The notes: generated by a model from the letters alone, not told the origin. Shown: positions 7,850 through 16,804, counted from the first letter of the stretch. The stretch: DNA of 64,000 bases from Coprococcus eutactus (GCF_025149915.1 NZ_CP102278.1:2931001-2995000), one strand, 5' to 3'. Made by a program: numbers and translations.

Positions 7850-9151
7850 ATGGAACAGTATGTTATCAAGGGAGGTCGTCCTCTTGAGGGTGAAGTGACC
7901 ATAGCCGGCGCCAAGAACGCGGCTCTTGGAATCCTTGCCGCTGCAGTGATGACCGACCAGGAAGTTACAATAGAAAACGTACCGAATGTCAGAGATACCA
8001 GAGTGCTGCTTCAGGCTATCCAGGGAATAGGTGCAACCGTCAATTATGTTGACGAGCACACCGTAAGGATCTCCGGAGGCACGATCAATCCTAACTCTGA
8101 TCTGTGTGTCGATGACGAATTTATAAGAAAGATCAGGGCATCCTACTACCTGCTTGGCGCATTACTCGGCAAATACAAGCACTCACAGGTTGCTCTTCCA
8201 GGCGGATGTGACATAGGTGCCAGACCTATAGATCTGCACATAAAAGGTTTCGAAGCACTTGGAGCAAAAGTAGATATCTCCAATGGCATGATATCTGTAA
8301 ACGCTGACGAATTGGTTGGAAGCCACATATACATGGATGTTATTTCTGTTGGTGCGACCATCAATGTCATGATGGCAGCCGTAATGGCTGAAGGTAAGAC
8401 CACCATCGAGAATGCGGCTAAGGAACCTCACATAGTAGATGTTGCCAACCTTCTCAACAGCATGGGCGCCAACATCAAGGGAGCAGGAACAGACGTCATC
8501 CGTATCCGCGGTGTAAAATCATTACACGGAACCACATACTCTATCATTCCGGATCAGATAGAGGCTGGAACATTTATGGTGGCTGCTGCTGCCACAAGAG
8601 GAAATGTACTTATAAAGAATGTTATTCCTAAGCATCTTGAGGCAATAACATCCAAGCTGACCGATATCGGCGCACACGTAACTGAATATGATGACTCAGT
8701 TCGTGTAATGTGCGACAAAAGGCTCAAAGCAACCAATATAAAGACACTTCCATATCCTGGTTTCCCTACGGATATGCAGCCACAGATGGCTGTAACACTT
8801 GCTTTGTCCAACGGAACAAGCATAGTCACAGAGAGTATTTTTGAAAACAGATTTAAGTATGTAGCTGAGCTGTCCAGAATGGGTGCACACATAAGAGTCG
8901 AGGGCAACACCGCCATACTTGATGGTGTTGAGACTTTTTCCGGTGCAAATGTTGCAGCACCTGATCTGAGAGCCGGAGCAGCGCTCGTGATAGCTGCACT
9001 TGTTGCAGACGACTTCTCTGTAGTTTCAGATATAAAGTATATACAGCGCGGTTATGAAAAGTTTGATGAAAAACTCCGCGGTCTCGGAGCTCTCATAGAG
9101 AAGGTTGAGACTGACAAGGATATCCAGAAATTTAAGCTGCGCGTTGGGTAG
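7850..9151 (+). CDS. murA: UDP-N-acetylglucosamine 1-carboxyvinyltransferase
   Basis: Adds enolpyruvate from PEP to UDP-GlcNAc, the first committed step of peptidoglycan synthesis in the cytoplasm. 433 residues with the EPSP-synthase-like fold. Visible are the N-terminal GAKNAAL motif, the loop LPGGCDIGARPIDLH whose Cys (about residue 119) is the PEP-reactive, fosfomycin-targeted cysteine, and the C-terminal RGYEKFDEKLRGLGA. The start has AGAGGTGA upstream. It has its own promoter and a strong terminator, so it is monocistronic. Firmicutes often carry two MurA copies, and which one this is cannot be decided here. Confidence 0.96.
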   Translation: MEQYVIKGGRPLEGEVTIAGAKNAALGILAAAVMTDQEVTIENVPNVRDTRVLLQAIQGIGATVNYVDEHTVRISGGTINPNSDLCVDDEFIRKIRASYYLLGALLGKYKHSQVALPGGCDIGARPIDLHIKGFEALGAKVDISNGMISVNADELVGSHIYMDVISVGATINVMMAAVMAEGKTTIENAAKEPHIVDVANLLNSMGANIKGAGTDVIRIRGVKSLHGTTYSIIPDQIEAGTFMVAAAATRGNVLIKNVIPKHLEAITSKLTDIGAHVTEYDDSVRVMCDKRLKATNIKTLPYPGFPTDMQPQMAVTLALSNGTSIVTESIFENRFKYVAELSRMGAHIRVEGNTAILDGVETFSGANVAAPDLRAGAALVIAALVADDFSVVSDIKYIQRGYEKFDEKLRGLGALIEKVETDKDIQKFKLRVG

Positions 9152-9192
9152 TCTGAACTCTCAGAATCTACCAGCAGAAACAGACGATTTTT

Positions 9193-9246
9193 AAGGTTTT
9201 TACAGATCAGCATGAAAGCTGATTTTGTAGAAACCTTTTTTATTGC
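9193..9246 (+). terminator. Rho-independent terminator of murA
   Basis: AAGGTTTTTACAGATCAGC pairs imperfectly with GCTGATTTTGTAGAAACCTT across an ATGAAA loop and runs into TTTTTT. Confidence 0.9.
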
Positions 9247-9291
9247 ATTTTTATTACTTTTTTATAACTTTTTTTATAAAAATGATGTCTA

Positions 9292-9319
9292 TTTACAATA
9301 ATTATGGTAAACTTATACT
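9292..9319 (+). promoter_or_regulatory. Predicted promoter of the glucosaminidase gene pair
   Basis: TTTACA at 9292-9297 and TATACT at 9314-9319 with a 16-nt spacer, about 55 nt upstream of the ATG at 9375. Confidence 0.6.
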
Positions 9320-9374
9320 GATTTTTTATTTTTTACGATATTGACTTATCATTCTACGTTTGGGAGGAATTACA

Positions 9375-11507
9375 ATGAATACCAGCAATTGTGCCAACAA
9401 TAAAAAGACAAGAAACATCGTATCTCTGGTGATGCTGCTATGGGCGGTATTGTGTATCATTATCACAGGCTTCTACGTCGGTGGCAATAAGGCAGAGGCA
9501 GCATCCACGGGAACTCTGATAGAGGATTATGTTTACTTCCGTGATGCGCCATCCGGCAACACCATAAAGTACAACGGCAAGGACATCCTTCTCAGAAAAG
9601 GTCAGAAGATGACCATTGTCAGTACTTCAAACAAAACATGGTACAAAGTAAGCCTCACATATAGAAAAAAGAGTTACACGGGCTATATATATTCAAAGTT
9701 TATAAAAGTTACCACCACAGCTTCATATAAGACCGGTCACCTTGCAAAAAATGAGAACTATGTATACTTCCGTAAAACACCATCAGGAACCCCCATCACC
9801 TACAATAATGCTCCTATAATGCTCATGGGCGGTCAGAAGATGACTATACTCAGCACTGCAAACAAGACATGGTACAAAGTAAAGCTTACTTATAAGAGCA
9901 AGAGCTACACAGGATATGTATACTCAAGCTTCATAGTCATCGACAAGGCTAAAACTAAACCTACAAAGGCAACGACCAAAGCAACAACCCAGGCTACTAC
10001 TCAGGCTCCAAAGAGCACAAGCGGCTATATAAATGAAAACTATGTTTATTTCCGCAAGACTGCAGGCGGAACACCGATAACATACAACGGAAAATCCATC
10101 ATGCTCATGTTTGGGCAGAACCTTACTGTCACCGATAAGTCTGACAAGACTTGGTACAAGGTAAAGCTCACATACAAGAGCAAGAGTTACACAGGATATG
10201 TATACTCCTCTTACATAACAGCCGGAACCTACAAGACTCCTGGCAACGGTAAGTCAGACGCTGCATTTGAAAAGCAGCTGACAAGTCAGAAGTTCCCTGA
10301 GAGCTACAAAGCACTCCTTAGAAAACTTCACAAGGAGCATCCTAACTGGGTATTCAAGGCTGTTCACACCAACCTTGAGTGGAGTGATGTGGTGAAGAAC
10401 GAGGTTAACGTCAAAGGAAGGGTCACTAACCTTGTAAACGGCACCTCCCTGTATCCTAACTATGGATGGCGTTCCCAGACTGTAGGCTATAACTACAAGA
10501 CAGACACGTACTCTTCATATGACGGATCAACATGGTTCGCCGCATCGGATGATCTGATAAAATATTACCTTGATCCTAGAACATATCTGTCATCATCAAG
10601 TTCTGTATTTGCATTTGAGAAATTATCATACGATTCTTCTCAGACAAGATCAGGAGTTGAGGCTATATTATCTGGAACATTTATGCACAACTCAAGGCCT
10701 AGCGGCTCATCATCAACATATTCGTCAATGATAATAACAGCTGCAAAGAAGTCTGGTGTCAGTCCATACCACATTGCATCAAGAATCAAGCAGGAGGTCG
10801 GCGGCTCCATGACATCTGGGACAAACGGCAAGAATGCAAGCTACCCTGGAATATACAACTTCTACAATATCGGAGCTTTCCAAAGCGCTGCAGGAAACGC
10901 CATAACAAACGGGCTCAAGTGGGCTGCATCGGGAACAACCTACAACAGACCATGGACATCGCCTTCCAAGTCCATAATCGGCGGAGCGATATACATCGGA
11001 GAGGCATACATCAACGTGGGACAGAACACTCTGTACACACAGAAGTTCAACGTAACATACAAGGATTGTCTCTACTGGCATCAGTACATGGGCAACGTAC
11101 AGGCACCGAGAACCGAGGCTGCCAAGGTATACGAGGCATATAAAGCATCTGGTGCACTGAACAAGTCCATAACATTTGCGATACCTGTATATAAAAATAT
11201 GCCGGCCGCCACAGCTAAAATGCCGGCTGCCGATCCTGGTAATCAAAACAATTACCTGAAGTCGCTTAAGGTCGGCAGCGCCAAGCTTTCACCGACATTT
11301 GCAATAAACAAAACTACAACATACACAGTCAACGTAGCAGCTTCTGTGGGCAGCATAAAGATAGCTGCCTCACCTGTGAATAGGTACGCTACAGTCAGTG
11401 GAACAGGTACAAAGAAGCTTAAAAAGGGGAAAAATACATTCAAGATAGTCTGCAAGTCCCAAAGCAAAAAAGCGCGTACTTACACAATAATAATAAACAG
11501 AGGATGA
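9375..11507 (+). CDS. Secreted beta-N-acetylglucosaminidase with three SH3-like repeats
   Basis: A 710-residue cell-wall hydrolase. An N-terminal hydrophobic segment (about 20-42) ending near KAEA is a signal peptide or anchor. Three repeats of about 65 residues follow (near 45-105, 120-180 and 215-275), each with YVYFR, KTWYKV and SYTGYVYS, and are SH3b-like wall-binding modules. A Thr/Lys linker precedes the third. The catalytic part (about 300-590) begins at FPESYKALLRKLHKEHP and has SGVSPYHIASRIKQE, IYNFYNIGA and the Trp-rich GLKWAASG seen in bacterial glucosaminidases of the LytD type. A C-terminal cadherin-like beta-sandwich (about 620-710) starts at YLKSLKVGSA. The ATG at 9375 has GGGAGG upstream. 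It is followed after 29 nt by the cohesin-like gene. Confidence 0.88.
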   Translation: MNTSNCANNKKTRNIVSLVMLLWAVLCIIITGFYVGGNKAEAASTGTLIEDYVYFRDAPSGNTIKYNGKDILLRKGQKMTIVSTSNKTWYKVSLTYRKKSYTGYIYSKFIKVTTTASYKTGHLAKNENYVYFRKTPSGTPITYNNAPIMLMGGQKMTILSTANKTWYKVKLTYKSKSYTGYVYSSFIVIDKAKTKPTKATTKATTQATTQAPKSTSGYINENYVYFRKTAGGTPITYNGKSIMLMFGQNLTVTDKSDKTWYKVKLTYKSKSYTGYVYSSYITAGTYKTPGNGKSDAAFEKQLTSQKFPESYKALLRKLHKEHPNWVFKAVHTNLEWSDVVKNEVNVKGRVTNLVNGTSLYPNYGWRSQTVGYNYKTDTYSSYDGSTWFAASDDLIKYYLDPRTYLSSSSSVFAFEKLSYDSSQTRSGVEAILSGTFMHNSRPSGSSSTYSSMIITAAKKSGVSPYHIASRIKQEVGGSMTSGTNGKNASYPGIYNFYNIGAFQSAAGNAITNGLKWAASGTTYNRPWTSPSKSIIGGAIYIGEAYINVGQNTLYTQKFNVTYKDCLYWHQYMGNVQAPRTEAAKVYEAYKASGALNKSITFAIPVYKNMPAATAKMPAADPGNQNNYLKSLKVGSAKLSPTFAINKTTTYTVNVAASVGSIKIAASPVNRYATVSGTGTKKLKKGKNTFKIVCKSQSKKARTYTIIINRG

Positions 11508-11513
11508 GGAGGA

Positions 11514-11526
11514 AACGGTAAAACCG
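11514..11526 (+). promoter_or_regulatory. Small hairpin between Shine-Dalgarno and start codon
   Basis: ACGGT-AAA-ACCGT lies between GAGGAGG (11505-11511) and the ATG at 11537. The unfolded spacing of about 25 nt is too long for good initiation. Folding the hairpin would bring the site to about 12 nt. This may tune translation of the downstream gene. Confidence 0.45.
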
Positions 11527-11536
11527 TATAATTATA

Positions 11537-12961
11537 ATGAAGACAACAACTAAACGCATTAAGTTATTTATGACAACTCTTTTAGCATTCATATCGATCA
11601 CAGTCCTGTTGAGTTATACAGCATTTGCCGCATCTGTCACATTCAATGTGAATGTACCATCATTAAGTGTCGGCGTTGGTGATACCGTTGAGATCACTGT
11701 TGGAATTGATTCTAATGAAATGAATATATCTAGCTACAGCTACGAGGTTCATTATGACTCATCCCTGCTGGAGTCCATAAGCGGAGGAACAAAGCTGGAA
11801 GATGGGATCATAAGCTACAGCAGCAATGGGGAAAGCGGAAGTTCTATGACCGCAACATTCAAGTTCAAAACTCTGGCAAGCGGCACAGCCAGCATAGAAA
11901 CAACTGCCACAGAAATAATTTCAGCCGACGGCGAGAGTATCGAAATGACTCCGGCATACAACTCGATAAACATAAGCGACTCTGCCGCTCCTGCAAGTGA
12001 GGTAGCCTCTGACTCTCCATTATCCGATACCGAAACATATGACAGCACCACAGTCAGCGAGGAGAATGAGGTCGGAACACTCACCGAATCTGAGAATATT
12101 CCAGACAACACTCTCGTCAGCGTGCATTCAAGCGGAAACACATACTACATCGTCAGCAAGCCTGACGCAGTTGAAGTTCCTTCAGCATATCTTCCAGTTA
12201 AGATCAAACTCAATGACACAGACGTCAAAGCCTACATGAAGGGCACAGACGGAAACACAGTACTGCTGTACGCAGCCAACACCGATGGACATCAGGGATG
12301 GTATTACTTTAACACTCAGGAGGGAACATTCCTTGATGCGGCAGACATTCTCGGTAGTACCGGAACCGACTCCCTCTCAAACTTCATGAGCAAGAACAAA
12401 TTTGTGATAATGCTCATAGCCATAATCGTTCTCGTTATCCTTGTGGTGGTTATCGTCATTCTTGCAGTTTCACTCAAGGGCATGATCACTGATTATGAAT
12501 CTCAGATCGACAGACTTAAGAAAGGCCTGGATAAGAAGGATGAGGATAAGAAAGCAGCAAAAACACAGGCAGCCGAAAAGACTGCAGACACACCAGAGCA
12601 CATAAGGCTCTCGTCACACAATGCTGCAAATCCTATTATAGGCGATAAGGCTCTCTTCCCTGACGACAATACCCATGAGAGCTACGCAGATTCAGATTAT
12701 GACAATCAGGTATCACCTGATGAGGATGATTACATCCACACTGATGACTACGATGATTCAGCTTTTGATGATATGGACGACGGTGCGGACAGTGTGGACA
12801 ACTCGGACAATTCGGATAATTCGGACAATTCGGATAATTCGGATAATTCAAATGAAGCAGTTGACACATCTGATACAGACGAAGAGAAGCAGCGCCAGAT
12901 ACAGGCATCCCTCGATGAGATAGATGCAGCTCTGGAATCCGCAAAGAAATATAAGAGCTAA
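11537..12961 (+). CDS. Cohesin-like domain membrane protein with acidic cytoplasmic tail
   Basis: 474 residues. A signal peptide (1-31, ending TAFA) is followed by a cohesin-type beta-sandwich (about 33-150: VTFNVNVPSLSVGVGDTVEI, YEVHYDSSLLESISGG). Then come an acidic linker, a second small region, one transmembrane helix (about 288-312), a short coiled coil (ESQIDRLKKGLDKK) and a cytoplasmic tail rich in D, S and N, with a run of DNS repeats near 12800-12850. The C-terminus is helical and charged. It is in an operon with the upstream glucosaminidase, so a role in the cell envelope is likely. No dockerin was seen anywhere in the window, so a cellulosome role is unsupported. The start codon is set by reading frame; the ribosome site is unusually far. 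Confidence 0.75.
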   Translation: MKTTTKRIKLFMTTLLAFISITVLLSYTAFAASVTFNVNVPSLSVGVGDTVEITVGIDSNEMNISSYSYEVHYDSSLLESISGGTKLEDGIISYSSNGESGSSMTATFKFKTLASGTASIETTATEIISADGESIEMTPAYNSINISDSAAPASEVASDSPLSDTETYDSTTVSEENEVGTLTESENIPDNTLVSVHSSGNTYYIVSKPDAVEVPSAYLPVKIKLNDTDVKAYMKGTDGNTVLLYAANTDGHQGWYYFNTQEGTFLDAADILGSTGTDSLSNFMSKNKFVIMLIAIIVLVILVVVIVILAVSLKGMITDYESQIDRLKKGLDKKDEDKKAAKTQAAEKTADTPEHIRLSSHNAANPIIGDKALFPDDNTHESYADSDYDNQVSPDEDDYIHTDDYDDSAFDDMDDGADSVDNSDNSDNSDNSDNSDNSNEAVDTSDTDEEKQRQIQASLDEIDAALESAKKYKS

Positions 12962-13010
12962 GACCTATAAGACAAAACGTGTGATATATAGAACAAAATG
13001 TGTTGATAAA

Positions 13011-13050
13011 AACCGGCTTCAGCCCTGATAATAAAGGGCTGAAGCCGGTT
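13011..13050. terminator. Bidirectional terminator between the cohesin-like gene and metK
   Basis: AACCGGCTTCAGCCCT pairs perfectly with AGGGCTGAAGCCGGTT across a short loop, with T-rich flanks on both sides. It serves the converging genes on both strands. Confidence 0.9.
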
Positions 13051-13064
13051 TAATCTTTTCTATC

Positions 13065-14252
13065 TTAGAGGTATGCCTTCAGTGCATCGACTCTGTCAAG
13101 CTTCTCCCACGGAAGATCTAAGTCTGTTCTTCCAAAGTGACCGTAAGCTGCTGTCTGCTTGTAAATAGGTCTTCTGAGGTCGAGCATTCTGATGATTCCG
13201 GCTGGTCTCAGGTCAAAGTTCTCTCTGATGATCTCAACAAGCTTCTCATCTGAAAGCTTTCCTGTGCCAAATGTGTCTACCATGATCGATGTAGGTCTTG
13301 CAACACCTATGGCATATGAAAGCTGTATCTCACACTTGTCTGCCAGACCTGCTGCAACTATGTTCTTGGCAACGTAACGAGCCGCATAAGCCGCTGAACG
13401 GTCAACCTTGGTACAATCCTTGCCTGAGAATGCTCCGCCGCCGTGACGGGCATATCCGCCGTATGTGTCAACGATGATCTTACGTCCTGTGAGACCACTG
13501 TCACCATTTGGTCCGCCGATAACAAATCTTCCTGTTGGGTTGATGAAGAACTTTGTGTTCTCATCAATGAGCTCCTGTGGAAGGACCTCGTCAAATATAT
13601 GCTTCTTCACGTCAGCGTGGATCTGCTCCTGGCTGACTTCCTCTCCGTGCTGTGTTGACAGAACAACTGCGTCAAGTCTTACAGGCTTGTCATTCTCATC
13701 ATACTCAACTGTAACCTGTGTCTTTCCATCCGGTCTAAGGTATGGGAGTGTTCCGTTTTTTCTCACCTCTGTAAGCTTTCTTGCAAGCTTGTGGGCAAGA
13801 GCGATTGGGTATGGCATGTACTCAAGTGTCTCATTTGTGGCAAATCCAAACATCATACCCTGATCTCCAGCGCCTATAGCCTCGATATCATCCTCGCTCA
13901 TGAGATGCTCTTTTGCCTCGAGAGCCTTGTCAACACCCATAGCGATATCTGATGACTGCTCATCTATAGCGGTGATGACGCCACATGTATCGCAGTCAAA
14001 TCCGTACTTTGCTCTGTCATATCCGATCTCTCTGATCGTCTCACGGACTATCTTCTGAATGTCCACATATGCGTTGGTTGTGATCTCTCCCATGACAAGT
14101 ACAAGACCTGTTGTTATGGATGTCTCACAGGCAACACGGCTCATTGGATCCTGCTCCATCAGTGCGTCAAGTACTGCATCTGATATCTGGTCACAGATTT
14201 TGTCAGGATGTCCTTCTGTTACTGATTCCGATGTAAATAATCTTCTTTCCAT
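13065..14252 (-). CDS. metK: S-adenosylmethionine synthetase
   Basis: Makes SAM from methionine and ATP. 395 residues with [17 protein letters not shown] near the N-terminus, [15 protein letters not shown] near 125, the flexible-loop KTQVTVEY, and [19 protein letters not shown] near 265-285 for the phosphate-binding Lys/Arg residues. It is of normal length. The upstream leader is a SAM-I riboswitch with a terminator directly before the start, so the enzyme's product represses its gene. It is monocistronic, with a strong bidirectional terminator downstream. Confidence 0.98.
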   Translation of the reverse strand: MERRLFTSESVTEGHPDKICDQISDAVLDALMEQDPMSRVACETSITTGLVLVMGEITTNAYVDIQKIVRETIREIGYDRAKYGFDCDTCGVITAIDEQSSDIAMGVDKALEAKEHLMSEDDIEAIGAGDQGMMFGFATNETLEYMPYPIALAHKLARKLTEVRKNGTLPYLRPDGKTQVTVEYDENDKPVRLDAVVLSTQHGEEVSQEQIHADVKKHIFDEVLPQELIDENTKFFINPTGRFVIGGPNGDSGLTGRKIIVDTYGGYARHGGGAFSGKDCTKVDRSAAYAARYVAKNIVAAGLADKCEIQLSYAIGVARPTSIMVDTFGTGKLSDEKLVEIIRENFDLRPAGIIRMLDLRRPIYKQTAAYGHFGRTDLDLPWEKLDRVDALKAYL

Positions 14253-14287
14253 ACTGTTCCTTTACTACTTCCTTTCTTTTTGTACAT

Positions 14288-14316
14288 AAGAAAAACCGCT
14301 TCGTATGAGCGGTTTG
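14288..14316 (-). terminator. Expression-platform terminator of the SAM riboswitch
   Basis: On the minus strand AAACCGCT (14315-14308) pairs with AGCGGTTT (14300-14293) and is followed by TTTCTT. It lies between the riboswitch aptamer and metK, so SAM binding should favour this stem and stop transcription. Confidence 0.88.
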
Positions 14317-14330
14317 ATCGTGTCTGTCAA

Positions 14331-14484
14331 GCCTCTCATTGTTCGATCACAGGTCACTCAGCAAGTCATATATAAATATGCTTTGCCGGCGTCCGCGTCG
14401 CTCAGGTCGGCACCTTCCGATATCTTACATCGGGGTTGCCATGGCTTCACAGTCCCTTATGACTCCACCATTCTGAATAAGAGC
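14331..14484 (-). ncRNA. SAM-I (S-box) riboswitch aptamer upstream of metK
   Basis: On the minus strand GCTCTTATT (14484-14476) and AATGAGAGGC (14340-14331) form P1. Between them are the conserved GGTGGAG, GGGACTGTGAAGCC, GGCAACC and AAGGTGC blocks and the P4-region GAGCGA. The order and spacing fit the S-box family. It controls metK by transcription attenuation. Confidence 0.95.
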
Positions 14485-14547
14485 GTTTTTCTAATATTTA
14501 TAAAATGCAATCATTACTCTATATCATCTAAAGCCAATAGTCAACAG

Positions 14548-15312
14548 TTATTTTTTCCATATAATCCATATAAACCATATGATGAGCAAATGCGCCGGAT
14601 AAAACATGTAAAACACGTATTTCAAATTCCATCTTCCGCGCTCTCCGTTGTACATATTTATAGGGATGAGCGCCAGCAGTGCATACAGCTGTCTCATGCC
14701 AAGGCAGAGTATATATGTAAGAGCACTTATTATGACCACCTCAATATTCTGTCTGAGACTGAAATACGACAATTTTACAGCAGAATCTGCACCTGTAGGC
14801 AACTCAGCCCGACTATCTTTATCGCACCAATAAAATACGACTATGACTCCCACTCCCGCCATTCCATAGTCAAACCTCAGAAATTCCGCCAGAAGTGCTG
14901 TGGCCAGCGCAATCTCGCCCCGCCACCTTCCAAGCGGTCCTCGGCTCTCCATACAATATATGACAAACAGTCCAGCTGTCAGTGTAAAGAATATGTTTTG
15001 TGCTCCAAGATACCACAGCCTGTCATGTATCGCCAGATCAAACGGGATCTCTGATATCAACGCAAATACGGCAAGTCTTAAAATATATTTCCTGATATTC
15101 GATGTATGTGCAGCCCCCTGAACTATTAGGAATGCAAATATTGGAAATGCAAGACGCCCAACGGCTCGCATATACCATTTATTGTACATAAGTACAAGTC
15201 CAACATGGTCTATAAGCATACATATACATGCTATGACTTTCAATGCATTTGATGACAGTATTCTTATCCCTGTATTTTGTTTTTCCTGACCGGTTGTTAT
15301 ATTTCTCTCCAT
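14548..15312 (-). CDS. TraX-family polytopic membrane protein
   Basis: 254 residues with about seven hydrophobic helices. It starts with a short polar N-terminus, then SSNALKVIACICMLIDHVG, RAVGRLAFPIFAFLIVQGA and ISEIPFDLA, the pattern of the TraX family (PF05857). The F-plasmid member acetylates pilin. Chromosomal homologues in Firmicutes have no proven role, so this is not evidence of a conjugative element, and no transfer genes are nearby. The gene lies alone between the SAM riboswitch and the HIT gene. Confidence 0.8.
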   Translation of the reverse strand: MERNITTGQEKQNTGIRILSSNALKVIACICMLIDHVGLVLMYNKWYMRAVGRLAFPIFAFLIVQGAAHTSNIRKYILRLAVFALISEIPFDLAIHDRLWYLGAQNIFFTLTAGLFVIYCMESRGPLGRWRGEIALATALLAEFLRFDYGMAGVGVIVVFYWCDKDSRAELPTGADSAVKLSYFSLRQNIEVVIISALTYILCLGMRQLYALLALIPINMYNGERGRWNLKYVFYMFYPAHLLIIWFIWIIWKK

Positions 15313-15324
15313 GAATTCCCCTGC

Positions 15325-15365
15325 CTAAAGAAAAACAGCACATGACTTATGTTCATCATGTGCTG
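15325..15365 (-). terminator. Terminator of the HIT gene
   Basis: CAGCACATGA pairs with TCATGTGCTG (arms 15336-15345 and 15356-15365). On the minus strand it is followed by TTTTTCTTT. It separates the HIT gene from the TraX-like gene. Confidence 0.88.
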
Positions 15366-15403
15366 CTCTTCTCACAAAACTTATATATTCTATCTGAAAT
15401 TGC

Positions 15404-15820
15404 CTAAATTCTCTTTCTGAGCGCTTTAGACAATGTAGACAGCTCCTCTGTGTCTGCCTTACCAGGTATCCATGTCATTGTTACGTTGTCCTTGATGTAT
15501 CTAGGAACAAGGTGCATATGGAAATGGAATACTGTCTGACCTGCTGCCTCTCCGTTGTTCTGTAATATATTCAAACCATCAGGATTCAGCTCCGCCTTCT
15601 GAGCCTTTGCTACCTCTGTAGCTATGGTAAATATCTTGGCTGCGGTCTCAGCATCTATGCTATATATATTGTCAAAGTGTTCTTTCGGGATTATAAGCGC
15701 ATGGCCTTTGTTTGCAGGATTCACATCCAGGATAACTCTACACACACTGTCCTCATATACAGTCGCTGATGGAATCTCGCCGTTGGCTATCTTACAAAAA
15801 ATACAATCATCCTTGTTCAT
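15404..15820 (-). CDS. HIT-family nucleotide hydrolase (HinT-like)
   Basis: 138 residues, single histidine-triad domain. N-terminal DCIFCKIANGEIPS, then DVNPANKGHALIIPKEH, and the HIT motif HFHMHLVPR near 104-112 with the nucleophilic His in the middle. It likely hydrolyses purine nucleoside phosphoramidates. The start follows GAGGTAAAGCTTAT. It is monocistronic with its own terminator. The CxxC pair at the N-terminus hints at a zinc-binding Hint subtype. Confidence 0.93.
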   Translation of the reverse strand: MNKDDCIFCKIANGEIPSATVYEDSVCRVILDVNPANKGHALIIPKEHFDNIYSIDAETAAKIFTIATEVAKAQKAELNPDGLNILQNNGEAAGQTVFHFHMHLVPRYIKDNVTMTWIPGKADTEELSTLSKALRKRI

Positions 15821-15932
15821 ATAAGCTTTACCTCCTCATTGCCTTTATACATTGTAAACCATATGACAAGAATTTACAAGTGTGAAAGCGCCAGCCCCAT
15901 TCCATAGTATCTTAACAAATATAAACTGTAAA

Positions 15933-15963
15933 TGTTAACCTGCATTTATTTTTATAGTTGACA
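15933..15963. promoter_or_regulatory. BirA-type biotin operator, upstream copy
   Basis: TGTTAACC (15933-15940) and AGTTGACA (15956-15963) are inverted half-sites 15 nt apart, matching the BirA operator pattern. The right half contains the -35 box of the bioY promoter. Confidence 0.75.
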
Positions 15964-15986
15964 TTTCTGGCATAGCCCTATATAAT
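15958..15986 (+). promoter_or_regulatory. Consensus promoter of bioY
   Basis: TTGACA (15958-15963), a 17-nt spacer and TATAAT (15981-15986): a perfect sigma-A promoter whose two boxes overlap the inner arms of the two biotin operators. Confidence 0.92.
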
Positions 15987-16017
15987 GTCAACTATAGCCC
16001 TTGTGTATAGGTTAACA
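15986..16017. promoter_or_regulatory. BirA-type biotin operator, downstream copy
   Basis: TGTCAACT (15986-15993) and GGTTAACA (16010-16017) are half-sites 16 nt apart. Each arm is the exact reverse complement of an arm of the upstream operator, so the promoter sits at the centre of a large palindromic layout. Confidence 0.75.
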
Positions 16018-16145
16018 TTCCAGGCAGTATTCAGCATCAGCCCGCTGGAGCTACCTGGTTTTGTTATGAATAGCCGAGAGGCCTCACCTACACACAACAG
16101 GCATATCAAATGTTCTAATCATTTTACAAATTGGAGGACTATACA

Positions 16146-16718
16146 ATGAAAAACAAATTTACGACAACTGAGCTGGTCATGATGGCAATGTTTACCGCTA
16201 TCCTGTGTGTCTCTGCATATCTTAGCATACCTACACCGCTTCCGAATGCAGCGCACATCACACTGCTCAACTTCATGATCATCCTGATTGCCCTTGTATT
16301 TGAGCTCAGGGATTCTACTATAATAATCGCGCTGTGGATGATCCTTGGTGCTATAGGAGTTCCTGTATTTATCGGAGGCGGTTCAGGACTTGGATATCTG
16401 TTTGGAGTATTTGGCGGATATACATTCTCATTCATCATCGCTTCCATAATTATCGGACTCATAAAGGGAAAGAAATACAACCGGATCAAGTACACTGTAT
16501 TTGCCATTCTCGGCGCAGTGATAATAGATGTGATCGGAATGATCTGGTGGAAGTTTAACGGAAACCTCACATGGAAGGTAGCTTTCATCTCTGGCTTCGT
16601 TGCATTTATCCCACTTGACCTCGTCAAGGCTGTCGTAGCAGCCCAGCTTGTACCTCTGTTCAAGAGACTTCTTCCAGACAGATCGGAATACAGCGAACAG
16701 TCAACCACCCAGAATTAA
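16146..16718 (+). CDS. bioY: Biotin transporter substrate-binding subunit BioY
   Basis: 190-residue S component of an ECF-type biotin importer with six hydrophobic helices. Family features are TELVMMAMFTAILCVSAYLS at the N-terminus, GVPVFIGGGSGLGYLFG (about 75-92) and GFVAFIPLDLVKA near the C-terminus. The ATG at 16146 follows TTGGAGG with 8-nt spacing, and the ATG at 16131 has no such site. A double biotin operator controls it, which fits import under biotin limitation. The ECF energising subunits are not here and are presumably shared from elsewhere. Confidence 0.94.
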   Translation: MKNKFTTTELVMMAMFTAILCVSAYLSIPTPLPNAAHITLLNFMIILIALVFELRDSTIIIALWMILGAIGVPVFIGGGSGLGYLFGVFGGYTFSFIIASIIIGLIKGKKYNRIKYTVFAILGAVIIDVIGMIWWKFNGNLTWKVAFISGFVAFIPLDLVKAVVAAQLVPLFKRLLPDRSEYSEQSTTQN

Positions 16719-16732
16719 GCACAAATAATATG

Positions 16733-16797
16733 ACCCGCTGGTTATCACCCTTAGATATGAATAATATCTAACAGTGATAATTTGCGGGTTTTCTTTT
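16733..16797 (+). terminator. Terminator of bioY
   Basis: ACCCGC and GTTATCAC at the left pair with GTGATAA and GCGGGT at the right around an inner AGATAT/ATATCT hairpin, followed by TTTTCTTTTATTTTT. Confidence 0.88.
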
Positions 16798-16804
16798 ATT
16801 TTTG

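Noticed and set aside
11537..12961. Cellulosome scaffoldin
   Set aside because: Only one cohesin-like domain is present and no dockerin or carbohydrate-binding module is found in the window.
14548..15312. Conjugative element suggested by the TraX-like gene
   Set aside because: No relaxase, coupling protein, integrase or att sites are present; TraX homologues are common as chromosomal membrane proteins.
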